A stretch of DNA of 54,766 nucleotides. It comes from an uncultured Alphaproteobacteria bacterium (GTDB lineage Bacteria; Pseudomonadota; Alphaproteobacteria; RF32; CAG-239). Positions 18,683-26,459 of the stretch are shown here, in pieces. A model generated the notes under the pieces. That model had not been told where the DNA came from, ran no database searches, and saw nothing but the letters and a program-made list of their open reading frames with translations. The stretch spans positions 1 to 54,766 of the forward strand of contig CALXLC010000017.1 of NCBI GenBank assembly GCA_944389095.1, in the 5' to 3' direction. Both the position numbers and the translations under genes were made by a program. Each line of letters opens with the position of its first letter. Position 1 is the stretch's first letter.

Positions 18683-19498
18683 ATGGCTGAAGACAATTCG
18701 GATTCAAATCTGGAATGGAAAAAAAGCAGTTTCGGGGAAAAAGAAACTTTGACCCGCAAAACAAACATCAAAAAGGCTTTGGAATATGAGGCCAAAGAAA
18801 AAAAGCCCGTTAAATCCGTATTTACGCTTCAACCGGGAGAGCTTCCCAAAGGCCTGAAAAAAATCCGTAAAAAAATCCGCGATGTTTATGATGATGAAGA
18901 TGAAGACGAAAACGATTTTATGGATTTTCCGCTCAGTGCCGACAATTCGTTATTAAACGCCTTGCACGAAGACGAAAAACGCCAACTGCAACAGCAGGAA
19001 ACTATCAACACGACCAGAATGCTTGAAAACGCGGGAAAAATGGAGGCTCTGATTATGGCCGACAAGACAACGCGCCAGCTGGGCATGAAAGGACTTAAGG
19101 CCGAAACAATCAATGATAACATGCAGGATGTTACCCTGAATACGGCGACTTATGAAAAAGCCATTAAGGAAGATGTTGCCAAACGACTGAAACTTAAAGG
19201 GAAAGCCTTGTCAGAAAGGGATACTATCACCCTTCTGCGCGGTATAAAGAGAATTCAAGACATGGCTACGGCTGCGGACGAATCGAGATTAAAAGCCATA
19301 GAAGGGCTACGGATTGAAGAAATTGTCGATGCCGGCAAAAAAAGCACCCGGGATGAACAGGTGGCGGAAATTATTTTGAGAAAATCCGGGCGCAAAAACA
19401 AGAAGGAAACTGAAAAAATAGTGCAAAAAAGCCGCAGTAAGTCTCGTTCCTCCAACAAAAAGGAGCTTTATCAAAATAAAGAGCTGTACCGCGGATGA
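18683..19498 (+). CDS. Unknown highly charged protein
   Basis: The 271-residue product has no transmembrane segment or signal peptide. It is rich in Lys, Glu and Asp, with an acidic DDEDEDEND stretch at about residues 77-86 and a basic Ser/Arg/Lys C-terminus (SRSKSRSS). I recognise no family. I chose the ATG at 18683 because GGAG lies 7 bases upstream; an in-frame ATG at 18665 lacks a ribosome site. A TTGACA element at 18600-18605 may be part of its promoter, but no clear -10 follows. It converges with the J-domain gene, with a 3-base gap. Confidence 0.75.
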   Translation: MAEDNSDSNLEWKKSSFGEKETLTRKTNIKKALEYEAKEKKPVKSVFTLQPGELPKGLKKIRKKIRDVYDDEDEDENDFMDFPLSADNSLLNALHEDEKRQLQQQETINTTRMLENAGKMEALIMADKTTRQLGMKGLKAETINDNMQDVTLNTATYEKAIKEDVAKRLKLKGKALSERDTITLLRGIKRIQDMATAADESRLKAIEGLRIEEIVDAGKKSTRDEQVAEIILRKSGRKNKKETEKIVQKSRSKSRSSNKKELYQNKELYRG

Positions 19499-19501
19499 TT
19501 T

Positions 19502-20050
19502 TTATGAAAGTCTGGCTAACAGGCATTTATAAGCCGCGCCGAGAATTTTAAATTTTTCTTCTGCCTCTTTGTCATCCTGATTGACGTCAGGATGATATTT
19601 TTTGACCATTTTTTTATATTGCTTTTTCAACAACTCCAGCGTAAGCCCTTCCGCAGGAAGCTCCATGATTTTGAGTGCCTTCATTTCTTCCGCATTAAAA
19701 TACGGTTTGTCAAAGGAAGAAAAATCCGGATTGTAGTCATCAAAAAAATCAAAATTTCCGTTAAAATCGAATCCGAAATTATATTTAATCCGGCCGTTGA
19801 AACTAAAACGGCGGCGTTGTCTGCTTTGACCGGTATTTTCCGTTTCTTCGTCAAGGCCTTCGTAATAATTCCAGCGGGCATTATATTCCTGCACATGTTT
19901 AAGGCAAAACCAGTAATATTCCTTTAAGCGGCGATCCTTGGGTGCACGGTATTCTCCCGCTTCTTTACAGCCGGGATGATCGCACGGCCTGCGGGTTCCC
20001 TCGTTTTGGGGCGCAAAATATTTGCTGCGGCGTTTTGTTTGTCTTTTCAT
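19502..20050 (-). CDS. J-domain protein with N-terminal zinc-binding region
   Basis: J domains stimulate the ATPase of DnaK-type chaperones. In this 182-residue protein the J domain is at the C-terminus, with the HPD motif in KKYHPDVNQDD (about residues 147-157). The N-terminal part carries CDHPGC and CLKH, which could bind zinc, within the GEYRAPKDRRLKEYYWFCLKHV pattern known from alphaproteobacterial J proteins. The ATG at 20050 is preferred; an in-frame TTG 30 bases upstream is an alternative. The client protein is unknown. Confidence 0.87.
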   Translation of the reverse strand: MKRQTKRRSKYFAPQNEGTRRPCDHPGCKEAGEYRAPKDRRLKEYYWFCLKHVQEYNARWNYYEGLDEETENTGQSRQRRRFSFNGRIKYNFGFDFNGNFDFFDDYNPDFSSFDKPYFNAEEMKALKIMELPAEGLTLELLKKQYKKMVKKYHPDVNQDDKEAEEKFKILGAAYKCLLARLS

Positions 20051-20123
20051 TTCCGGCTTTATCTTCGTGAATTTAAACAATTGATTTAATATATACTATC
20101 TTACCGGCAAGCGCAAACAAAAT

Positions 20124-21221
20124 CTAGCCGAGCAGCAGCCATGCACCAAGGATTGCCAGTACCAGCAAAAGAATGTACCGCGACGCGGATTTTGCAAACT
20201 GCGGATCTTTTTTTACCTGACCGGCGTTTAACAACCCTACGGGTTTACGGCTGCCGCGGTTTTCCATTTGAAAAGACGGCGACAAAAGCATTCCGTGGTC
20301 GGCATAAAGGGACAAAGTCTGTTCTTCAAAAACTTCCGGCGCCATGACCGGACGGGGATGTTCCCGGGCGAATCCGTCAAAAAATTTTTCTCCCGTCAAA
20401 TGACGGAGGCGGTTCAATGCAAGAACCAGCTTGTGCTCCAAATAATTTTTGGGCTGCCTTCCCTGTTTCAGGTGCTGCCACAAAAAATCCTGCAGAGAAG
20501 AATCGACCGGATACAAACCGTCAAAAGCTGCCGGACAGACTTCCTGCCGGCGGTTGACCCATACGCCTTCCAAATCGGCCGGAAAAATGTGCTTCTCATA
20601 AAACAGTCCGAACCAGAGAGAAAGAAGATTGGCGGCAGCCTGCCGTGACGGCGCCGCCGTGAGAACGACGGAATTTACCAGACTTACCATCAAATTTTCG
20701 CGGTCGGTTTTAATCCAGTCGATGTCAAAAGAAAAACTCCCCGGAAAAGAGGCCGCATGCTCCTGCAGAAGTTCAAGTTCCGATGCGTATAACCGCATAT
20801 CGCCGTTTAAATCCAAACGCTTTTTCAAATACGGCAGCCCTTCCGGCAAATGAGGGTAGCGCGGCGCTGCCCGGCGGCAGACATCCCACAAAAACCCGGC
20901 GTCACGGAATCCGGCAGAACTTTTAAGACAGACGTTTCCCAGTACTTCCCTTTCTTCCGGAAAAGGCAGTTTATCCATCCACTGCTGAAAGGCCCCCGTA
21001 AATTCACGATAAATGACCTCCAGCGCCGGATTTTGCTCCTCTTTGAGAAGAGCCGCTATTTTCTCTTCCGGTGATGCCGAGCTGCGGCGAACCAACGGAC
21101 GACTCAGCCAACCGGCCAATTCGAATCCTTTCACCCCCTGAATGATAAACAACGAATCGAACCGAGCCAGCAAACGGCCGAAATTAAATTTTTTTATAAA
21201 TTGTAATCTGTCTTTTTTCAT
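20124..21221 (-). CDS. Unknown tail-anchored protein
   Basis: The 365-residue protein is mostly soluble and helical, rich in Leu and aromatic residues, and has one hydrophobic segment at the very C-terminus (about residues 346-363, YILLLVLAILGAWLLL), like a tail anchor. No conserved motif is recognisable. The start is ATG at 21221. The gene is divergent from mutM with a 39-base gap, so the two promoters must overlap. Confidence 0.75.
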   Translation of the reverse strand: MKKDRLQFIKKFNFGRLLARFDSLFIIQGVKGFELAGWLSRPLVRRSSASPEEKIAALLKEEQNPALEVIYREFTGAFQQWMDKLPFPEEREVLGNVCLKSSAGFRDAGFLWDVCRRAAPRYPHLPEGLPYLKKRLDLNGDMRLYASELELLQEHAASFPGSFSFDIDWIKTDRENLMVSLVNSVVLTAAPSRQAAANLLSLWFGLFYEKHIFPADLEGVWVNRRQEVCPAAFDGLYPVDSSLQDFLWQHLKQGRQPKNYLEHKLVLALNRLRHLTGEKFFDGFAREHPRPVMAPEVFEEQTLSLYADHGMLLSPSFQMENRGSRKPVGLLNAGQVKKDPQFAKSASRYILLLVLAILGAWLLLG

Positions 21222-21260
21222 TTATAATGCTTTGCAATTACCAACATTAACGAGATTGTC

Positions 21261-22100
21261 ATGCCGGAACTTCCTGAAGTTGAAACCATTAAAACCGCTT
21301 TGAGCCGGTCCGTCGGCTCTTGTAATATAGCCGATGTCATTATAAACAACAATAAGCTGAGAGAAAAAATCCCCGATGATTTGCGACAAAAGGTTGTCGG
21401 CGCCAAAATAACCGCTTATCGGAGAATCGCCAAATACATCATCATGGACCTTGATAACGGCCTAAGCCTTATCTGGCACATGGGAATGAGCGGAAAAATA
21501 AAAATTACCGATACGAAACCGACTCCGCCCCAAAAACATGACCATGTTATTCTGGAAACCTCCAACGGCTTTATTACTTTTAACGATCCGCGACGCTTCG
21601 GCCTGCTGACCTATACGGAGACCTCAAAACTGAAGGAACACCCGCTTCTTTGTCGGTTGGGACCGGAACCGCTGGAAAAAGCATTTTCGACCGACTATCT
21701 TTTTGAACGACTGCAATGTAAAAAAGTTCCGATTAAAACGGCGCTGCTGGATCAGGAAATTGTATCGGGAATCGGAAACATCTATGCTTCAGAGGCCTTG
21801 TTTGAAGCGGGAATTTCACCGCTGCGGCCGGCCGATAAACTTAAACGGCGGGAATGTTCCGCGCTGATCAAAAGCATTCGCGACGTTCTTCTCAAGGCCA
21901 TTGCCGCCGGCGGATCGACCTTGAAAGATTATCAAAAACCGGACGGAAATCTGGGGTATTTTCAAAATATGCATTGCGTTTATAACAAAACCGGGCAAAA
22001 ATGTCCTTGTTGCACTTGTGATATCAACCGGACGGGCGGTATTCAAAAAGTTGTCCTGGCTGGACGCTCAACGTATTTCTGTCCCGTCAAACAAAAGTGA
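21261..22100 (+). CDS. mutM: Formamidopyrimidine-DNA glycosylase
   Basis: MutM removes 8-oxoguanine and formamidopyrimidines in base-excision repair. The 279-residue product keeps the catalytic N-terminus PELPEVE (Pro2, Glu3), the conserved lysine in the WHMGMSGK loop, and the H2TH region with IGNIYASEALF. The C-terminal zinc finger is odd: the first pair (CPCC) and Cys274 are present, but the fourth ligand position, normally Cys in a CPxCQ motif, is Lys277 (CPVKQK). Zinc binding may be altered. The gene starts the mutM, exported protein, crotonase, rpsT run that precedes dnaA. Confidence 0.95.
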   Translation: MPELPEVETIKTALSRSVGSCNIADVIINNNKLREKIPDDLRQKVVGAKITAYRRIAKYIIMDLDNGLSLIWHMGMSGKIKITDTKPTPPQKHDHVILETSNGFITFNDPRRFGLLTYTETSKLKEHPLLCRLGPEPLEKAFSTDYLFERLQCKKVPIKTALLDQEIVSGIGNIYASEALFEAGISPLRPADKLKRRECSALIKSIRDVLLKAIAAGGSTLKDYQKPDGNLGYFQNMHCVYNKTGQKCPCCTCDINRTGGIQKVVLAGRSTYFCPVKQK

Positions 22101-22477
22101 AAAAAATCATGATGAAGCGTTTATTTATTGCCATTGTTTCTCTGTTGTTTATGAGCCTGCCGCTGAAGGCTGCCGGTTTTATCGAGGGACTCGAAGATGT
22201 TCCCGTTCTGGAGGGCATGACCCAGATTCCGAGTGACAGCATTTCCTTCGGTAACGAAGAGAGCCGCCTGGTGGAAGCCGTGCTGACCAGCAATAAAGTC
22301 GGCTTTAAAAAAGTTGAAAAATTCTATCAGGATACACTGCCGCAAATGGGATGGACCTATCAGGGCAAACGCGACAACACCCTGATTTTCGAACGAGAGG
22401 GCGAAGTTATCGAAATCTCAAGAGAATCGATTAAACCCCTGATGGTGCGAATTACCGTCAAAAGCAAAATCGAGTAA
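22097..22477 (+). CDS. Small exported protein of unknown function
   Basis: The 126-residue product has a clear signal peptide (about residues 5-26, ending near KAAG) and a short mature domain with the segment FYQDTLPQMGWTYQGKR. The GTG start overlaps the mutM stop by 4 bases; two ATGs 12 and 15 bases downstream are alternatives. No catalytic motif is visible. The crotonase gene begins 10 bases after it, so the four genes from mutM appear to be co-transcribed. The product is likely periplasmic. Confidence 0.8.
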   Translation: MKKIMMKRLFIAIVSLLFMSLPLKAAGFIEGLEDVPVLEGMTQIPSDSISFGNEESRLVEAVLTSNKVGFKKVEKFYQDTLPQMGWTYQGKRDNTLIFEREGEVIEISRESIKPLMVRITVKSKIE

Positions 22478-22486
22478 GAGGCGGCA

Positions 22487-23248
22487 ATGGAAGAAAACAG
22501 CAATATCCTTACGGAAGTCCGCGGCAATGTCGGAATTATTACTTTAAACCGGCCGGAGGTTCTGAACGCCGTCAGCTTAGAAATGCTTAACGATATTTCT
22601 TATCAGGTGCAGACCTGGGATTATGACGAAAATATCCGGGTTATGATTCTACAGGGAAACGACAAGGCTTTTGCAGCGGGAATCGACGTAAAAGAACTGA
22701 GTTTTGAAATCAGCCAGCAAAGTTTTGCCCTCAAAACCTGGCAGGAAGAATTTTCCAAAATTGCCAACTGCAGCAAGCCCCTGGTAGCTGCGGTTTCCGG
22801 TTATGCTCTGGGACTCGGCTGCGATCTGGCTTTGGCCTGCGACATTATTCTGGCAGCAGAATCCGCCAGGTTTGCTTATCCGGAAACCAGCATCGGCGTT
22901 ATTCCGGCCTTCGGAGGCTGCACCCGTCTGGTTCATACCATCGGACGGGCACAGACGATGGAACTCATGCTTACCGGTAAAGCCCTGACGGCAGAAGAAG
23001 CCGCCGTTAACGGTCTTATCAGCCGCGTTGTCCCGCTGTCCGACCTGAAAGAGGAAGCGGTTCGGGTGGCCATGAGAATCGCCGAACAGCCTTTTCAGGC
23101 CGTGATGCAGGCAAAAGAAACCGTCAAGCAGGCCGAGAATATGTCTCTGCAAAACGGAATCGAATTAGAATCGAAAAGCTGCCGCCTGACCATCAATACT
23201 CAGGAATTTCGCGATTTGCTGGCGCAATTTATGCAAAAAAACGGCTAA
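22487..23248 (+). CDS. Enoyl-CoA hydratase/isomerase family protein
   Basis: The 253-residue crotonase-fold protein has the oxyanion-hole segments KAFAAGID and GYALGLGCDLAL, and PETSIGVIPAFGG. Family members hydrate or isomerise enoyl-CoA thioesters. The first catalytic glutamate position (GCE in typical hydratases) is Asp here (GCDLAL), whereas the second, in PET, is kept. The substrate cannot be told from sequence. GAGGCGGCA upstream provides the ribosome site. Location between mutM and rpsT is conserved in alphaproteobacteria. Confidence 0.93.
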   Translation: MEENSNILTEVRGNVGIITLNRPEVLNAVSLEMLNDISYQVQTWDYDENIRVMILQGNDKAFAAGIDVKELSFEISQQSFALKTWQEEFSKIANCSKPLVAAVSGYALGLGCDLALACDIILAAESARFAYPETSIGVIPAFGGCTRLVHTIGRAQTMELMLTGKALTAEEAAVNGLISRVVPLSDLKEEAVRVAMRIAEQPFQAVMQAKETVKQAENMSLQNGIELESKSCRLTINTQEFRDLLAQFMQKNG

Positions 23249-23273
23249 AAAGCCTTTGAGAGCAAAATTATTA

Positions 23274-23303
23274 TTGACTTTGAAAGGGGTTAGAGTTTAT
23301 AAA
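23274..23303 (+). promoter_or_regulatory. Predicted promoter of rpsT
   Basis: TTGACT (23274-23279) is followed by TTATAA or TATAAA (23297-23303) at 17 or 18 bases, about 55 bases before rpsT. Confidence 0.65.
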
Positions 23304-23356
23304 CTGAGTACATTTAATAAATTTGGTAATAACTTTTGTAGAATGGAATAAGAAAA

Positions 23357-23617
23357 ATGGCCAATCATAAATCGGCAAAAAACAGAATAAACCGCAACAA
23401 CAAAAGATGCATCATTAACGGTGCCCGCAAAAGTCGCGTTCGCACTTTTGTAAAAAAAGTTGAGGCTGCTATTGCCGGCGGTAATAAAGAACAGGCTGCC
23501 GAAGCTTTCAAGATTGCAGAATCCGAAATGATGTCTGCCGCCCGTAAAGGTATTTTCAAACGGAATACCGCTTCGCGTACCGTTTCGCGCCTGTCAAAGA
23601 AAATTAAAGCTCTCTAA
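23357..23617 (+). CDS. rpsT: 30S ribosomal protein S20
   Basis: The 86-residue basic protein starts [12 protein letters not shown] and shows the S20 pattern KSAKNRI and [12 protein letters not shown]20 binds 16S rRNA in the small subunit. It has its own promoter and terminator, and dnaA lies 1.27 kb downstream on the same strand. Confidence 0.98.
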   Translation: MANHKSAKNRINRNNKRCIINGARKSRVRTFVKKVEAAIAGGNKEQAAEAFKIAESEMMSAARKGIFKRNTASRTVSRLSKKIKAL

Positions 23618-23635
23618 TTTACGCTTTAACTTTAA

Positions 23636-23700
23636 TATAAAAAGACACAAATCGACTCTCTTTTTTACTTGACAAGAGAATTTTCGGTTTGTGTTTTTTT
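23636..23700 (+). terminator. rpsT terminator
   Basis: An outer stem pairs AGACACAAA with TTTGTGTTTTT around an inner hairpin (CTCT...AGAG), ending in a long T tract. A GANTC site lies inside the loop at 23654. Confidence 0.7.
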
Positions 23701-23933
23701 GTGCCCAAAGCAAAGGAATCTGGGCGACTCTGCAAAGAATCTGTGTCAAGAAAATTAATTTAAATGTTCTTAAAATGTTCTGTTGTAATTCATGAATGAA
23801 GCTTTTAGTATTCGAATCACTTTTTGAGAGTTTGTTAAAACGACTCAGTCGGAAGATTGAAAATAATCTGGCAAACAGTTTTGAAAAGTTTTTATGTTTT
23901 CAGAACAAAAAAATGCCTCACTGATTTTGAATC
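23654..23933. promoter_or_regulatory. GANTC site cluster upstream of dnaA
   Basis: Seven GANTC sites begin at 23654, 23716, 23726, 23737, 23814, 23842 and 23929. About one is expected by chance in 280 bp. GANTC is the CcrM methylation site in alphaproteobacteria. Confidence 0.7.
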
Positions 23934-24865
23934 GTTTTTAAGAAACTGCCTGAAAAGCGGACGGTGTCATGTCCAGGGTTGTCAGATAAAATCTGCGCGG
24001 ATACAGACAACCGGGGATGAAAAAAAATTTGCAGTGCGAGACAGTTTGAAAAAAGCTGAGACGATATCGCAAATGATTTTCAAAACCGGAAAGGGGTTCG
24101 TGAGGTCCGACAATCAGCGCAATTTGCGGATGATATGTCTCCCGAGGAAAACGGCGGACAAATATCAGAACAGCAAAAGGCCACGGGGTGATGCCCAAAG
24201 CGAAGAGATTGAAAAAACGGGGAAACATATTAACGCGCCCTGTCATCCGGCTGAAGAACCGGGGAGGTTCGTCAGAAGCAGCAGAATCAAGCGGATTCTG
24301 CAACGAGAAGAGGGTATCCGGGGAGGATATTCTGACCGGAGAATTCGGCGAAAGGCCAAACCGATACGGTTTTTGCGGCGTTCTGATAAAAACAGTTTTG
24401 TTGCAAAGATGAACGGTTCGGGTAAAGAAATATCTTCGGTACGGCGGGAAAAGAAATTTCCTGAAGATTCCGCAGAGGAAGCGGAGACCGCGAGACCGGC
24501 ACAGAAAAAATTCTTAAAAGAATCCCGAGTGCCGCAGCGGGACAGGACCGATCAGGAGCAGCGTTTATTTTCAATCCTACGGCAGGCTTAAAAAATCCCG
24601 CTGAGAAGAAACAAAAGGGAAAACAGTTGCGTGAACATTCCGTTGGTCTTTTGGGCAAATGATAGTAAAGATAAAGAACAATCGGATTGTGACCGGAAAA
24701 GGGTCGTGCGGCAGTCGTTCTTTGTTTTTTGGAAAGTATGATGTTTTCATTTTTTTCAAAAGAGCGTTGTTGCATGGAGAAACCCAACGGCACGGAAAGT
24801 TGTCGAAATGGTTTGTAATTTCGGCGGAGAGTGCCGGTGCGTAATTTGTTTATGGTTTAACTTAT

Positions 24866-24871
24866 TATAAT
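24866..24871 (+). promoter_or_regulatory. Possible -10 element close to dnaA
   Basis: TATAAT lies 16 bases before the dnaA start codon, with a GGGGAG ribosome site in between. The -35 is poor, so transcription may start further upstream. Confidence 0.3.
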
Positions 24872-24887
24872 TAATTGGGGAGTAAAA

Positions 24888-26327
24888 ATGGCTGAAGAAG
24901 CAATAAAAGACAACAATTCTGTTCAGGATCAATGGGGACAGATTTGCAGCCAATTAAAAAACGAAGTCGGGGAAACAGCCTTTGACAGTTGGTTAAAACC
25001 GTTAACTCTGGGGTCTTTTAATGACGGCGTGATGAATATCTGCGTTCCGACCCGCTTTATGAGAAACTGGGTGATTACGCATTACAGCGACCGTATTCAC
25101 AAAATTTGGGAAAAGAAAAATCCCGCCATTAAAAACGTCAATTTTGTAGTTCAAGCGGTTCAGGAAGACGGTCACGGCCTTTACAGCCCGACCTGCCGCT
25201 CCCTTCTGAAAAAGATTTCTTCAACGCCGGCTCCGCAAAACATTTATCAGTCCGGTCTGAATTCTCTGGCGGCAAATGCCAACGAAACGGCTTTGAACGA
25301 TACATTGTCGGTTCCGCTTAATCCTCAATATACTTTTGACAATTTTGTTGTCGGCAAAACCAATGAATTCGCTTATGCCGCGGCGCGCAAAGTTGCCGAA
25401 TCCAGAAACGTGTCTTTTAATCCGTTGTTTTTGTATTCCGGCGTCGGTCTCGGAAAAACGCATCTGATGCATGCCATTGCCTGGCACATCAAACAACAGG
25501 ATCCGACCCGCAACATCGTTTATCTTTCGGCAGAAAAATTTATGTATAAGTTTGTCCGGGCGCTGCGCTACAAAGATACGACGGCATTTAAAGAGCAGTT
25601 TCGCTCGGTTGACGTGCTGATGGTGGATGACGTTCAGTTTATGGGCGGCAAAGACACTACGCAGGAGGAGTTTTTCTATACGTTCAACTCCCTGATTGAA
25701 GAGGGACGGCAGATTATTATTTCCGCCGACAAGTCCCCGGCGGATCTGGAAGGCATCGAAACCCGTCTGAAGTCCCGTTTGGGCTGTGGTTTGGTGGCGG
25801 ACATTCATCCGACAGATTTTGACCTGCGGATGGGAATCCTGAATAACAAAGCGCGTCAGCTCGGCATTGAGCTTCCGGAAAAAGTTGCCGAATTTTTGGC
25901 TCAGAAAATTACGTCAAATATTCGCGAACTGGAAGGCGCCCTGCGCCGGGTTATTGCCCACTCCCAGTTGCTCAGCGACAAGGAAATCACGCTGGATATG
26001 ACACAGGACGTTTTGAAAGATATGCTGCGTTCTTATGACAAGCGGACAACCATTGACGAGATACAGAAAAAAGTTGCCGAACATTTCAATATTTCGGTCA
26101 AAGAAATGCAGTCTTCCCGTCGGGCCCGCACGGTTGCCAGACCGCGCCAGATTGCCATGTATCTGGCCAAGCAGCTGACCTCCCGTTCTCTGCCCGAAAT
26201 CGGTCGTAAATTTGACCGCGACCACACAACGGTCATGCATGCCGTCCGTAAGGTGGAAGAATTGATTTTGGAAGATTCCTCACTGGCAGAAAACGTTGAC
26301 GCCCTGAGAAGAATTTTGGAAGGTTAA
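24888..26327 (+). CDS. dnaA: Chromosomal replication initiator protein DnaA
   Basis: DnaA binds and melts the replication origin. The 479-residue product has the N-terminal helicase-loading domain (about residues 8-75), a linker, the AAA+ domain with Walker A GVGLGKTH at 185-192 and Walker B VLMVDDVQF, and the C-terminal DNA-binding domain with the signature DRDHTTVMHAVRK near residue 445. All key residues are present. ATG at 24888 has GGGGAG 6 bases upstream. dnaN and recF follow on the same strand, the classic replication cluster. Confidence 0.98.
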   Translation: MAEEAIKDNNSVQDQWGQICSQLKNEVGETAFDSWLKPLTLGSFNDGVMNICVPTRFMRNWVITHYSDRIHKIWEKKNPAIKNVNFVVQAVQEDGHGLYSPTCRSLLKKISSTPAPQNIYQSGLNSLAANANETALNDTLSVPLNPQYTFDNFVVGKTNEFAYAAARKVAESRNVSFNPLFLYSGVGLGKTHLMHAIAWHIKQQDPTRNIVYLSAEKFMYKFVRALRYKDTTAFKEQFRSVDVLMVDDVQFMGGKDTTQEEFFYTFNSLIEEGRQIIISADKSPADLEGIETRLKSRLGCGLVADIHPTDFDLRMGILNNKARQLGIELPEKVAEFLAQKITSNIRELEGALRRVIAHSQLLSDKEITLDMTQDVLKDMLRSYDKRTTIDEIQKKVAEHFNISVKEMQSSRRARTVARPRQIAMYLAKQLTSRSLPEIGRKFDRDHTTVMHAVRKVEELILEDSSLAENVDALRRILEG

Positions 26328-26357
26328 AAACGTTCCGAATCCTTTAAAAAGTTGTTG

Positions 26358-26429
26358 ACGACTCATCGTTTTGTCTTCTGATTTGCGCAGTTTATGCTAG
26401 AATCGGAAGAAAATAAGACGATGAGTCGT
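26358..26429. repeat. 12-bp inverted repeat with GANTC sites flanking the dnaN promoter
   Basis: ACGACTCATCGT at 26358-26369 and its exact complement at 26418-26429 are separated by 48 bases. Each arm contains one GANTC site, and a candidate dnaN promoter lies between the arms. Confidence 0.8.
26371..26398 (+). promoter_or_regulatory. Predicted promoter of dnaN
   Basis: TTGTCT (26371-26376) and TATGCT (26393-26398) are separated by 16 bases, about 60 bases upstream of the dnaN ATG and inside the inverted repeat. Confidence 0.5.
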
Positions 26430-26459
26430 TTTTGTATTAAGAATTCGGATGGAATAAAG

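Larger units (their letters stand above)
23618..24887 (+). other. Gene-poor 1.27-kb region between rpsT and dnaA (candidate origin/regulatory region)
   Basis: I see no convincing gene here. Reading frames exist on both strands (23857-24591 on plus; 23938-24303 and 24287-24793 on minus), but their products are compositionally odd and match nothing I know. The plus strand is purine-rich, about 65% in two 60-base lines counted, which makes stop codons rare and may explain the open frames. The first third holds a cluster of GANTC sites, the near-palindrome CGACTCAGTCG at 23841-23851 and paired ATGTTCT repeats at 23761-23782, which include TTAA-N6-TTAA. No consensus DnaA box (TTATCCACA) was found. 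An origin, a long 5' region of dnaA or a non-coding RNA are all possible. Confidence 0.5.

Noticed and set aside
23857-24591. Long plus-strand frame of 244 codons between rpsT and dnaA
   Set aside because: Product is Arg/Lys-rich and matches nothing, frames are also open on the other strand, and the purine-rich strand makes stops rare; no good ribosome site was seen.
24287-24793. Minus-strand frame of 168 codons in the same gap
   Set aside because: Phe/Pro/Ser-rich translation of the complement of a purine-rich strand; no family pattern and no ribosome site.
24851-24880. CtrA-like TTAA pair near dnaA
   Set aside because: The two TTAA elements are separated by 10 bases rather than the 7 of the CtrA consensus.
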